The notes beneath the pieces are model-generated. The model saw only the letters and a list, made by a program, of their open reading frames with translations, searched no databases and was not told the DNA's origin. From an uncultured Collinsella sp. (lineage in GTDB: Bacteria > Actinomycetota > Coriobacteriia > Coriobacteriales > Coriobacteriaceae), in assembly GCA_934646865.1 (NCBI GenBank), contig CAKUEU010000025.1, positions 1 through 24,908 of the forward strand: DNA of 24,908 nt. The letters are read 5' to 3'. Below are positions 1 through 7,385 of this stretch, piece after piece (the first letter of the stretch is position 1; each line of letters begins with the position of its first letter). The position numbers were made by a program, and so were the translations under genes.

Positions 1-354
1 GCCGGCGGGAATCAGCACGCGACCACCCTTGGGACAGGCCATGATGGCGGCCTGGATGTTGGTGGTGTCGTCGTGCTCGGCATCGCCCTTGGCGCCGCAA
101 TCGCGAACGTTGATGGTAAAGGGCTCGGCAGGCGTGGTGACGCCCACACTCAGCTCGCGCTCGCCGCAAACAAAGCGGACCAAGTTGCGCTTGCCGGGAA
201 CCAGGCCGTCGACATAGGTCTCGACCGTGTTCGTGGTGCCGGCGGGCTCGTCGTTGACAAAGATCTCCCACGTATCGGCGCAGGTAAAGTAGCCGCCGTC
301 GTCGAGCTCGATCACGGCCGCGCGGGCGTTACGCCAGATAACGTTCGTCTCCAT
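1..354 (-). CDS. Polygalacturonase (glycoside hydrolase family 28), N-terminal part
   Basis: Partial gene that starts at 354 and runs off the left edge of the window. The 118 visible codons have no stop. Residues 1 to about 75 form a small N-terminal module (METNVIWRNARAAVIELDDG, then a beta-rich stretch). This is followed by INVRDCGAKGDAEHDDT, NIQAAIMACPKGGRVLIPAG, the signature that opens the right-handed beta-helix of GH28 pectinases. Family knowledge: such enzymes hydrolyse alpha-1,4 bonds of polygalacturonate or release galacturonate from oligomer ends. No signal peptide is seen, so a cytoplasmic exo-enzyme acting on imported oligomers is possible; that is inference. The start is supported by a purine-rich GAGGGAG about 6 nt upstream. 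A terminator separates it from the transporter gene upstream, so it probably has its own weak promoter in 355-401. No copy of the locus operator is visible there. The catalytic Asp residues lie outside the window. Confidence 0.85.
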   Translation of the reverse strand, partial: METNVIWRNARAAVIELDDGGYFTCADTWEIFVNDEPAGTTNTVETYVDGLVPGKRNLVRFVCGERELSVGVTTPAEPFTINVRDCGAKGDAEHDDTTNIQAAIMACPKGGRVLIPAG

Positions 355-401
355 GGATTTCTCCCTCAAAAAGATTTTCTAAAAGTTAATTGTACGCTGT
401 T

Positions 402-448
402 GCAAAAAAGGGCCGTACCTGCCGGCGGATATCCGGTGGCACGGCCCT
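402..448 (-). terminator. Intrinsic terminator after the transporter gene
   Basis: On the minus strand an 8-bp outer stem (AGGGCCGT at 441-448 against ACGGCCCT at 409-416, read as complements) with further GC pairing inside is followed directly by TTTTTTGC (402-409). It lies 24 nt past the stop codon of the transporter gene and ends that transcript before the polygalacturonase gene. Confidence 0.85.
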
Positions 449-471
449 GTGGTTTGGACGATAGGCTAGCC

Positions 472-2031
472 CTACTCGGCGGGCGTCACGCTGCCGTCCT
501 GGAAGCCAACGTTGTTGTGAGCGAAGCAGTCCTCATACTTGAAGCCGGAGAGCTCCTCGCAGAGCGCCTTGACCTCGGGCTGGACGTCGGCCATCTTGCC
601 GCCCTCCTTGACGCGCTTGATCTCGTCGCAGAGGATGTCGCACTGCTCCTTGTCGATCTTGATGCCGCGGGCAAGGACAGCTGCGAGCAGGAAGAAGCCG
701 GCGCAGCCGATGAGCATGTAGCCGCAGATGTACAGAGGCACGGTTGCGGGCTGGGTCACGGCGTCGCTGTTGCCGGCGGTCTGAATGAAGCCGGAGGCAG
801 CGAGGACGATAGCCCATGCGTTGACGGCGACAGCCTGGGCGATCTGTTGGCAGAGCTGCTGAGCGGAGCTGTAGATGCCCTCGCGACGACGCAGGGTGAT
901 GAGCTCATCGACATCGGGGATGTAGTTGAGCAGGACGTCGGGCAGATACTGGAAGCCAACGTAGAAGAACTTCCAGATGGCGAAGATGATGGGGTAGGCG
1001 ATCATGGCGATGGCGACCGTGGAGGTGCCGTTGATCTGACCAAAGGCGAAGTAGTTGTACGCGATGATGCACGCGGCGCAACCGACGTTGGCCAGGTACC
1101 AAGACTTGTGGAAGCCCTTCTTGGCCATGAGGGCAACCCAGATAGCGGTGCAGACGATAGCGACGACCTTACCGGGCATCTCCATCACGGACTCGTAGGA
1201 CTTAGGAATCTGCAGGCAGTAGACGATGAAGAAGGACAGGCAGGCAGACCAGCAGGCAGCAGCGAGCTTCGTGGAGATCTGTGCGTACAGAACCTTACGG
1301 AAGGACTTGTTGCGGAAGGTGGAAACGACGTCGATGAAGAACTTCTTGATGCCCTCGCCGACGCTCTCGATCTTCTCCTGAGCGACCTCCTCGGGGGTGT
1401 GCTCCCAGGTGGACAGGTAGACGCAGAGCAGCGAGATTGCCATGACCGAAGCGTTGATCGAGGCGATGATGAAGTAGCTGAACGGGTTGGTCTCACCAAA
1501 GGTACCAAAGCCAAAGCCGACGAGTGCAGCCATCAGGAAGCCAGCAGCGTTACCAAAGAGGTGCTTGTAGCCGGTGAGGTACGTACGCTCCTTGAAGTCG
1601 TCGGTCATCTCGATGGTCAGCGGCGACAGGTTGGCGGTGCAGAACGTGTACGCGACGTTGTAGATCAGGTACAGCGCGAAGTAGTACGGGAAGCCAAACG
1701 GCGTGGCGACGAAGATGAGCGGCTCGGCAATCATCATCGGGATAGCCAGCAGAATCCAGAAACGGCGACGACCGAAGATGCGGCCGACCTTGGTGGCGTA
1801 GAAGTTATCGGCCACGAAGCCCATCAGCGGGCAAAGGATAGCGTTGAGGTAAATGGCGAACGAGCTGATCAGCGCCGCCTCGCCTGCGGACAGGCCGCAC
1901 TCCGTGGACAGGAACAGCACCATGTAGCTGTGCGTAAAGCTCAGGGCACCGGAGTTGAGCATACCGCCCATACCAAAGCCCAGGCGCGTCCAGAATGTGA
2001 TCTTGCGCTTTTTGCCGATCTTGTTAGTCAT
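472..2031 (-). CDS. GPH-family (MelB-like) sugar/uronate:cation symporter
   Basis: Major facilitator protein of about 519 residues with roughly twelve hydrophobic segments. Two loops identify the glycoside-pentoside-hexuronide (GPH) family. One, after TM4, reads NLSPLTIEMTDDFKERTYL, then GYKHLFGNAAG. The other is in the C-terminal half, YIPDVDELITLRRREG followed by a Ser/Gln-rich helix. GPH carriers couple sugar or sugar-acid uptake to Na+ or H+. A galacturonate, glucuronate or oligogalacturonide substrate is inferred from the neighbouring uxaABC and GH28 genes. An in-frame ATG at 2082 exists, but the ATG at 2031 (MTNKIGKKRKITFWTRLGFG) fits the family N-terminus and follows the strong ribosome site GAGAGAGGGAG. 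The gene has its own promoter with two operator palindromes, and terminators lie on both sides, so it is a single-gene unit co-controlled with uxaCBA. The long cytoplasmic C-terminal tail (about 70 residues) is rich in Lys, Glu and Cys. Confidence 0.9.
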   Translation of the reverse strand: MTNKIGKKRKITFWTRLGFGMGGMLNSGALSFTHSYMVLFLSTECGLSAGEAALISSFAIYLNAILCPLMGFVADNFYATKVGRIFGRRRFWILLAIPMMIAEPLIFVATPFGFPYYFALYLIYNVAYTFCTANLSPLTIEMTDDFKERTYLTGYKHLFGNAAGFLMAALVGFGFGTFGETNPFSYFIIASINASVMAISLLCVYLSTWEHTPEEVAQEKIESVGEGIKKFFIDVVSTFRNKSFRKVLYAQISTKLAAACWSACLSFFIVYCLQIPKSYESVMEMPGKVVAIVCTAIWVALMAKKGFHKSWYLANVGCAACIIAYNYFAFGQINGTSTVAIAMIAYPIIFAIWKFFYVGFQYLPDVLLNYIPDVDELITLRRREGIYSSAQQLCQQIAQAVAVNAWAIVLAASGFIQTAGNSDAVTQPATVPLYICGYMLIGCAGFFLLAAVLARGIKIDKEQCDILCDEIKRVKEGGKMADVQPEVKALCEELSGFKYEDCFAHNNVGFQDGSVTPAE

Positions 2032-2110
2032 CGAGCTCCCTCTCTCTTCTCGATTGTCTTTGAACAAGACATTGAAGTCCACACCGACGTCTGTCTGTAT
2101 GTCGTTCAGG

Positions 2111-2162
2111 GTGAACGTTTAGCTAGATTATGCGCGATTCCTTACGCGAGGTGAACGTTCAC
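2111..2162 (-). promoter_or_regulatory. Transporter promoter with two LacI-type operators
   Basis: On the minus strand -35 TTCACC, a 17-nt spacer and -10 CATAAT (2127-2132) precede the transporter by about 95 nt. The perfect palindrome GTGAACGTTCAC (2151-2162) overlaps the -35. A variant, GTGAACGTTTAG (2111-2122), sits 4 nt after the -10 over the likely transcription start. Centre-to-centre distance is 40 bp. A central CG in a palindrome of this size is typical of LacI-family operators; the likely ligand is the LacI protein at 7386-8465 (inference). Confidence 0.7.
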
Positions 2163-2270
2163 TTGCATATTATCCCCGAACGGTCGATTTTTACCGCTGA
2201 ACGGACACATTTGAGGCCCATGGCCCTATTTTTTGCTGGTAAAGATGTCATATTGGACAAATAGAAAAAG

Positions 2271-2282
2271 GTGAACGTTTAT
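2271..2282. promoter_or_regulatory. Third operator-like box in the transporter upstream region
   Basis: GTGAACGTTTAT shares ten of twelve bases with the perfect palindrome GTGAACGTTCAC. It lies about 115 bp upstream of the transporter -35 box, between that promoter and the uxaA terminator. It could be a distal site for looping. A weaker CTGAACGG match lies near 2197-2204. Confidence 0.4.
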
Positions 2283-2311
2283 TATGATTTCCTTTTTCAT
2301 GCACACCGTAA

Positions 2312-2351
2312 GCAAAACGGTCCCGCCGGGACTACTCCCGACGGGACCGTT
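2312..2351 (-). terminator. Intrinsic terminator of the uxaCBA operon
   Basis: Sixteen-bp stem with one mismatch (arms 2316-2331 and 2336-2351, loop CTAC), followed on the minus strand by TTTTGCTT. It starts 32 nt after the uxaA stop codon and closes the operon. Confidence 0.85.
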
Positions 2352-2382
2352 ATATAGGAACTATGCTCGGATGCGCTTGCCC

Positions 2383-3867
2383 CTACAGGCAGACGCCGTC
2401 CTTCCAGATGCTGATCTCGTGACAGCCGCGACGCTCGGCACTTGTGAGCTTGCCGCTCGCCGTCTCCAACACCAACTGATACAGGTCGCCGGCAGCCTCG
2501 TCGAGCGTACGCTCGCCCGTAGCCACCACACCGGCGTTAAAGTCCATCCAGTTGGCCTTGTGGTCGCACAGGCGCTGGTTGGTGAATACCTTGAGGGTGG
2601 GCGCCGGCGCGCCAAACGGCGTACCGCGACCGGTGGAGAACAGAATCACGTGGCAGCCGGCGGCCGTGAGGGCCGTGGTCGACACCATATCGTTGCCAGG
2701 GCCACACAGCATGTTCAGGCCATGCTTGGTAGCCTGGCCGGCATACGGCAGTACGTCGACGATGGGCGCAGAGCCACCCTTTTGCACGCAACCGCAGCTC
2801 TTGTCCTCGAGCGTGGTGATGCCGCCATCCTTGTTGCCGGGGCTCGGGTTTTCGTAGACAACCTCGCCGTGGCTAATAAAGTAGTCCTTAAAGCCGTTGA
2901 GCATGTCGGAGGCGGCGTTGAACACCTGCTCGTCCTCGCAACGGTCGAGCAGGATGCTCTCGGCACCAAACATCTCGGGAACCTCGGTAAGCACCGACGT
3001 ACCGCCGCGGGCAACAACCATATCGCTCACGCGACCGATCGTGGGGTTGGCGGTAATGCCCGAAAGACCGTCGGAACCGCCGCACTTAAGACCGATGACC
3101 AACTCGGAAGCTGGAATGGGCTCGCGCTTGGCCTGCTTGGCGAGGTCGGCCAGCTCAGCCAGGATCTTGTGGCCGTCAACCTGCTCGTCGGCAACATCCT
3201 GGCAGGTGAGGAATCGGACGCGCTCGCGATCGTACTCGCCCAGCTCGTCGAGTACCTGCTGATGCGTGCAGTTCTCGCAGCCAAGCGACAGGAACAGCAC
3301 GCCCGCGGCGTTTGCATGGCGCGACAGCGCCACCAGCAGACGGCGAGTCTGGGCATGGTCGGCGCCGGTCTGCGAGCAGCCAAACGGATGCGGGAAGTAA
3401 TAGACGCCTTCCAGCGAACCCTCGACCAGGTCCTGAGCGTTCTCGCACATGGCACGGGCGACCTCGTTCACACAGCCGACCGTGGGGATAATCCACAGCT
3501 CGTTGCGCGTGGCGGCACGACCGTCGGCACGGCGGAAGCCCATAAAGGTCTCGGGCTCAACCGACTCGACAACCGGGTGCGTCGGGTTGTAGGTGTACTC
3601 GACCTCGCCCGAAAGGTTGGTCTTCACGTTATGCGTGTGCAGCCACTGGCCAGGCTGGATGTCCTCCGTCACGTGGCCGATGGGAAGACCGTACTTGATG
3701 ACGTCCTCACCAGCCGCGATGGCACGCACTGCCATCTTGTGGCCCTGCGGGATATCCTCCACGGCAACGACCTCGCCCACGCCGGGGACGGCGACGGCCG
3801 CGCCCTTGGCGAGCGGCGACAACGCGACGATGACGTTATCGGCCGGATTGATCTGGATAGTGTTCAT
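2383..3867 (-). CDS. uxaA: Altronate dehydratase
   Basis: The 494-residue protein matches the usual UxaA length (about 495). The N-terminal ~75 residues form a SAF-type domain (NPADNVIVALSPLAKGAAV). The dehydratase body follows, with conserved PHPFGCSQTGADHAQTRR, LGCENC, IGLKCGGSDGLSGITANP and CGCVQKGGSAPIVDVLPYAG. The Cys residues in these motifs are the expected iron ligands and family signature. It removes water from D-altronate to give 2-keto-3-deoxy-D-gluconate, the last step of the isomerase branch of galacturonate catabolism, in the cytoplasm. It is the third gene of uxaC-uxaB-uxaA, 60 nt after uxaB. The start ATG is preceded by a modest AGGAC site 11 nt upstream. KDG kinase and aldolase, needed next, are not in the window. 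Confidence 0.95.
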   Translation of the reverse strand: MNTIQINPADNVIVALSPLAKGAAVAVPGVGEVVAVEDIPQGHKMAVRAIAAGEDVIKYGLPIGHVTEDIQPGQWLHTHNVKTNLSGEVEYTYNPTHPVVESVEPETFMGFRRADGRAATRNELWIIPTVGCVNEVARAMCENAQDLVEGSLEGVYYFPHPFGCSQTGADHAQTRRLLVALSRHANAAGVLFLSLGCENCTHQQVLDELGEYDRERVRFLTCQDVADEQVDGHKILAELADLAKQAKREPIPASELVIGLKCGGSDGLSGITANPTIGRVSDMVVARGGTSVLTEVPEMFGAESILLDRCEDEQVFNAASDMLNGFKDYFISHGEVVYENPSPGNKDGGITTLEDKSCGCVQKGGSAPIVDVLPYAGQATKHGLNMLCGPGNDMVSTTALTAAGCHVILFSTGRGTPFGAPAPTLKVFTNQRLCDHKANWMDFNAGVVATGERTLDEAAGDLYQLVLETASGKLTSAERRGCHEISIWKDGVCL

Positions 3868-3927
3868 TACAAATAGTCCTAACCCTACGGTTGAGCAAAA
3901 GTCAGCGAACGGTTTGAGGCAGCGCCT

Positions 3928-5442
3928 TTAAGCCTGAGCGTTGGCGAACGCCTGCTTAACGCCCTCGGCGCGCACGACGGCGAGCGCCTTGACGACAAAC
4001 TCCTCCAGGCCGGCGATCTGAGTCAGGTCCTCGCCCCACATCTGCTCGTTGGTGAGCACGTCGTGCACCAGCTCGACATCCTCGACACCGGCGTGAGCGG
4101 CATAGAAGTCGAGCACGAAGGCGTCGTCCTGGGCGGTGTACTCGGTGCCGTCGGCGCGACGCAGGTGCAGGCCGTCGCCCTCGCGGGACACGAGCTCCTG
4201 CGTGTAGAAGGCGATGAGCGTAGCGAGGCTCGTGGCAAGGCACTTGGGCAGGTTACCGGTCTCGGCGACGTAGTCCTTGAGCGTGGGCAGGTCGCGAGCG
4301 CGCCACTTGGCGGTGGAGTTGAGGCAAATGGAGAGCAGCGCATGATCGATAAACGGGTTATCGAAACGGTTCTCGACGGCAGCGGCAAAGGCCTTGCAGT
4401 CCTCGACATCCAGATCGGCGGCAAGCGTCGGGATGACCTCGTTGTAGAGCATGGTGTTCATAAAGCCGCGGACGGTCTCGTCGTGCATGCAGTCGCGCAC
4501 GATGTCAAAGCCGGCAACCCAGGAACCCGGGACGAAGGCGGTGTGGGCACCGTTGAGAATGCGGACCTTGCGCTTCTTGTACGGGGTGACGTCGGGGGTC
4601 ACGAAGACGCCGGGCAGGCCGGCCTTCACGAAGGGCAGTCGCTCCTTGAGCGACTCGTCGCCCTGGATGCCCCACATCTGGAAGGGCTCGCGCACGGCCA
4701 GGAAGGGATCCTCGTAGCCCAGACGCTCGGCAACCGCAGCGGCCTCCTTGGGGTCGCGGATGCGGCCGGGAACGATGGTGTCGACGAGCGTGGTGCAGAC
4801 GGTGCAGTCATTGGCCATCCACTGCGAGAACTCATCCTCCCAGCCCCAGTCGCTCACGTACTGGTTCATGATGCGCAGCAGCTCCTCGCCGTTATGGTCG
4901 ATGAGCTCGCAGGCGAGCACGATAACGCCCGGCTTACCGGCAGCCCAACGGGTGTGGAGCACCTGGGCGAGCTTGGCGGGGAAGCTCGCGGGCGGCATGT
5001 CGTCGGCCTTGCAGGACGGATCGTAGGCGATGCCAGCCTCGGTGGTGTTGGAGACGATGATCTCCAGATCGTCGGATGCGGCGACCTCCATGATGGCGCG
5101 GTAGTCGGCCTCGCGATACGGATTGAGGCAGCGGCTGCAGGCGCTGATCACGCGGGACTCGTCGACCGTGTTGCCGTTCTCCTTGCCGCGCACCAGCACG
5201 GTGTACAGGTCGTCCTGGGCATTGATGCCGTCGGCAAAGCCAAAGGCGCCGCTGATGGGCTGCACCATGACGACCTTGCCGTTCCAGCCGGTGGCCTCGT
5301 TGCCCATGTCAAAGAAGCGGTCCACGAAAGCGCGCAGGAAGTTGCCCTCGCCAAACTGCAGGACCTTCTCGGGGGCGTCCTTGGGCAGCACGTAGCCCTC
5401 GTAGCCGATCTTCTCGAGCGTCTCGTAGCTGATGTTCTCCAT
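3928..5442 (-). CDS. uxaB: Tagaturonate reductase (altronate oxidoreductase)
   Basis: 504 residues, a polyol-specific long-chain dehydrogenase of the mannitol dehydrogenase family. The N-terminal nucleotide-binding region opens with KVLQFGEGNFLRAFVDRFFD. The catalytic helix carries KVRILNGAHTAFVPGSWVAG, matching the Lys/Asn/His signature of the family. It reduces D-tagaturonate to D-altronate with NADH. UxaB is preferred over UxuB or mannitol dehydrogenase because of its place between uxaC and uxaA and the RILNGAHT form of the motif. The start at 5442 follows AAGGAGAAATATAG, a strong ribosome site. A GC-rich hairpin lies between it and uxaC. Confidence 0.95.
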   Translation of the reverse strand: MENISYETLEKIGYEGYVLPKDAPEKVLQFGEGNFLRAFVDRFFDMGNEATGWNGKVVMVQPISGAFGFADGINAQDDLYTVLVRGKENGNTVDESRVISACSRCLNPYREADYRAIMEVAASDDLEIIVSNTTEAGIAYDPSCKADDMPPASFPAKLAQVLHTRWAAGKPGVIVLACELIDHNGEELLRIMNQYVSDWGWEDEFSQWMANDCTVCTTLVDTIVPGRIRDPKEAAAVAERLGYEDPFLAVREPFQMWGIQGDESLKERLPFVKAGLPGVFVTPDVTPYKKRKVRILNGAHTAFVPGSWVAGFDIVRDCMHDETVRGFMNTMLYNEVIPTLAADLDVEDCKAFAAAVENRFDNPFIDHALLSICLNSTAKWRARDLPTLKDYVAETGNLPKCLATSLATLIAFYTQELVSREGDGLHLRRADGTEYTAQDDAFVLDFYAAHAGVEDVELVHDVLTNEQMWGEDLTQIAGLEEFVVKALAVVRAEGVKQAFANAQA

Positions 5443-5481
5443 CTATATTTCTCCTTAGGCGTTTGTTAGCGTGCAAGCTTG

Positions 5482-5515
5482 CCGGGGGCGCCGCGTGTGG
5501 CGACGGCGCGCCCGG
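5482..5515 (-). other. Intercistronic hairpin between uxaC and uxaB
   Basis: Arms 5482-5493 and 5504-5515 form a 12-bp GC-rich stem with one G-G mismatch and a 10-nt loop. No U-tract follows, so it is unlikely to be a full terminator. It may stabilise or segment the operon mRNA (inference). Confidence 0.5.
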
Positions 5516-5538
5516 GTTCGATGTGGTTCGCTGTGGAA

Positions 5539-6966
5539 TTAGGCCTCGACGGTGTCCAGGTCAAAACCGAAGTAGCGGACGGAGTTGTTGTAGCTGATGT
5601 CGCGCACGATGGTGCCCAGCAGCTCCATGTCGGCCGGGTACTTGCCCTGCTCGACCCACTCGCCGATCACGCTGCACAGCACGCGGCGGAAGTACTCGTG
5701 GCGCGGATAGGACAGGAAGGAACGGGAGTCGGTGAGCATGCCGACAAAGTTGCCCAGAACGCCCTCGTTGGCAAGAGCCGTGAGCTGCTCGCGCATACCG
5801 ACCTCGTTGTCGTTGAACCACCAAGCGGAACCGTTCTGGATCTTGCCGGCGGTCGGGGCCTCCTGGAAGCAGCCCATGACGGTGTCGATCATGGTGTTGT
5901 CGATGGGGTTCAGGCTGTACAGGATGGTCTTGGGCAGGCCGCAGGTCTCCTGGATGGAGTTGAGGAAATCGGCGAGCTGGTCAGACGGCGTGTAGTTGGA
6001 GATGCAGTCGTAACCAGTGTCGGGGCCGAGCTTGGCAAACATGGCGCGGTTGTTGTCGCGCTTGCAGCCAAAGTGCAGCTGCATGGCCCAACCCAGGCGG
6101 ACATACTCGCCGGCGACAAACTGCATAAAGGCGGTCTTGTACTTAAGGACCTCATCCTCGGTGAGCGGCTCGGCGGCAAGGCCCTTGGCAAAGATGGCCT
6201 CGGTCTCGTCGGCGCTGGCCGGGGCGTACATAACGTAGTCAAGCGCGTGGTCGGAGGCGCGGCAGCCCAGCTCGTGGGCGACATCGTAGCGCTTGGAGAT
6301 GGCGGCCTTCATGCCCTCGAAGTCGTTGACCTCAACGCCAGCGACCTCGGAGAGATGCTTGCAGTAGTCGGCGAACTCCTGGCCGCGCTCGATGCGCAGA
6401 GCGGCGTCGGGACGCATGGCCGGAACGACCTGGACGTCAAAGCTCTCGTCGGCGGCAATCTTCTTGTGCCACTCAAAGCTGTCGGCAGGGTCGTCGGTGG
6501 TGCAAATCATGCGGACGTTGGACTGCTTGATCAAGTTGCGGCAGGTGAAGCTGGCCTCGGCGAGCTTAGCGTTGGCGAGGTCCCAGACCTCCTGGGCGGT
6601 CTTGCCGTTGAGGACGCCCTCGTAGCCAAAGTAGCGCTTGAGCTCCAGGTGGCTCCACTCAAAGACGGGGTTGCCCACGCAACGACCCAGGGTCTCGGCC
6701 CACTTCTGGAACTTCTCGCGAGCAGGGGCATCGCCGGTGATGAAGCGCTCGTCAACGCCGTTGGCGCGCATCAGGCGCCACTTGTAGTGGTCGCCGCCCA
6801 GCCAAACCTCGGTGATGTTCTCAAAACGCTTGTCATCCCAGATCTCCTTGGGAGAGATGTGGCAGTGGTAGTCGACGATGGGCATGCCCTCGGCAAAGTT
6901 GTGGAACAGCTCCTCGCCGGTCTTGGTGCTCAGCAGGAAATCCTGATCGTCCATGAAGTTTTTCAT
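5539..6966 (-). CDS. uxaC: Glucuronate/galacturonate isomerase
   Basis: 475 residues, the usual UxaC length (about 470). It contains IVDYHCHISPKEIWDD near residue 30 (metal-binding His residues of the amidohydrolase-like TIM barrel), AWWFNDNEVGMREQL, and the C-terminal signature MLTDSRSFLSYPRHEYFRR. It converts D-glucuronate to fructuronate and D-galacturonate to tagaturonate. With uxaB and uxaA downstream, the galacturonate route is the likely one. The reading frame is open to 7110, but the ATG at 6966 (MKNFMDDQDFLL) fits the family N-terminus and has AGAGGGGTTG just upstream. Codons above it run through the operator region. It is the first gene of uxaCBA. Confidence 0.95.
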   Translation of the reverse strand: MKNFMDDQDFLLSTKTGEELFHNFAEGMPIVDYHCHISPKEIWDDKRFENITEVWLGGDHYKWRLMRANGVDERFITGDAPAREKFQKWAETLGRCVGNPVFEWSHLELKRYFGYEGVLNGKTAQEVWDLANAKLAEASFTCRNLIKQSNVRMICTTDDPADSFEWHKKIAADESFDVQVVPAMRPDAALRIERGQEFADYCKHLSEVAGVEVNDFEGMKAAISKRYDVAHELGCRASDHALDYVMYAPASADETEAIFAKGLAAEPLTEDEVLKYKTAFMQFVAGEYVRLGWAMQLHFGCKRDNNRAMFAKLGPDTGYDCISNYTPSDQLADFLNSIQETCGLPKTILYSLNPIDNTMIDTVMGCFQEAPTAGKIQNGSAWWFNDNEVGMREQLTALANEGVLGNFVGMLTDSRSFLSYPRHEYFRRVLCSVIGEWVEQGKYPADMELLGTIVRDISYNNSVRYFGFDLDTVEA

Positions 6967-7020
6967 CAAACAACCCCTCTGTTGGCGGAGCGGGTGCACC
7001 TTGCGCCCGTTATCCTCTAG

Positions 7021-7070
7021 GTGAACGTTCACCATCTTAGTGCATTTGTTACGTACAGGTGAACGTTCAC
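7021..7070 (-). promoter_or_regulatory. uxaCBA promoter with two perfect LacI-type operators
   Basis: On the minus strand -35 TTCACC, an 18-nt spacer and -10 TAAGAT (7034-7039) lie about 70 nt before uxaC. The first operator is a perfect 16-nt palindrome, AGGTGAACGTTCACCT (7057-7072), overlapping the -35. The second, GTGAACGTTCAC (7021-7032), begins right after the -10. Centre spacing is 38 bp. The layout copies that of the transporter promoter. A half-site GTGAACGG lies at 7085-7092. Confidence 0.75.
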
Positions 7071-7145
7071 CTAACCACCACGGGGTGAACGGTAGATTTT
7101 GGCGGGTCAACGGTTACTGGGCGTGGAGCCCAACGATCTTATTTT

Positions 7146-7327
7146 CAGGTCTAATACTTTTCCCGAGAAGTGAACGAGTCAAAACGGACCCCCGGAGCAT
7201 CGACACTTTTGGCGGCTCATTTCCTGCGGTTTTGCCGTTGGAATCCTGCGGTTTAGGCGCCAAAAAGTGTGGATGCTTCAGGGGTCCAAATAAGGTCGTT
7301 CACTTCTCGGGAAAAGTATTAGACCTG
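7146..7327. repeat. 182-bp long palindrome between lacI and uxaC (MITE-like)
   Basis: The outer arms 7146-7177 and 7296-7327 are perfect 32-bp inverted repeats. Inner arms (about 7186-7214 and 7258-7288) continue the pairing with a few mismatches. The centre contains two direct copies of TCCTGCGGTTT. There is no ORF. It could be a non-autonomous mobile palindrome or a large RNA hairpin that separates lacI and uxaC transcription. No clear target-site duplication is seen at its ends. Confidence 0.8.
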
Positions 7328-7385
7328 ATTGTAGGTAGGTTATACGGATGTGGCCGCGAGCCTCGCCGGAGGTACCCGCCCCCGA

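Noticed and set aside
7146..7327. Palindrome taken as a simple intrinsic terminator of lacI
   Set aside because: It is much longer than a terminator, with no U-tract after the outer stem on the minus strand, so it was reported as a repeat.
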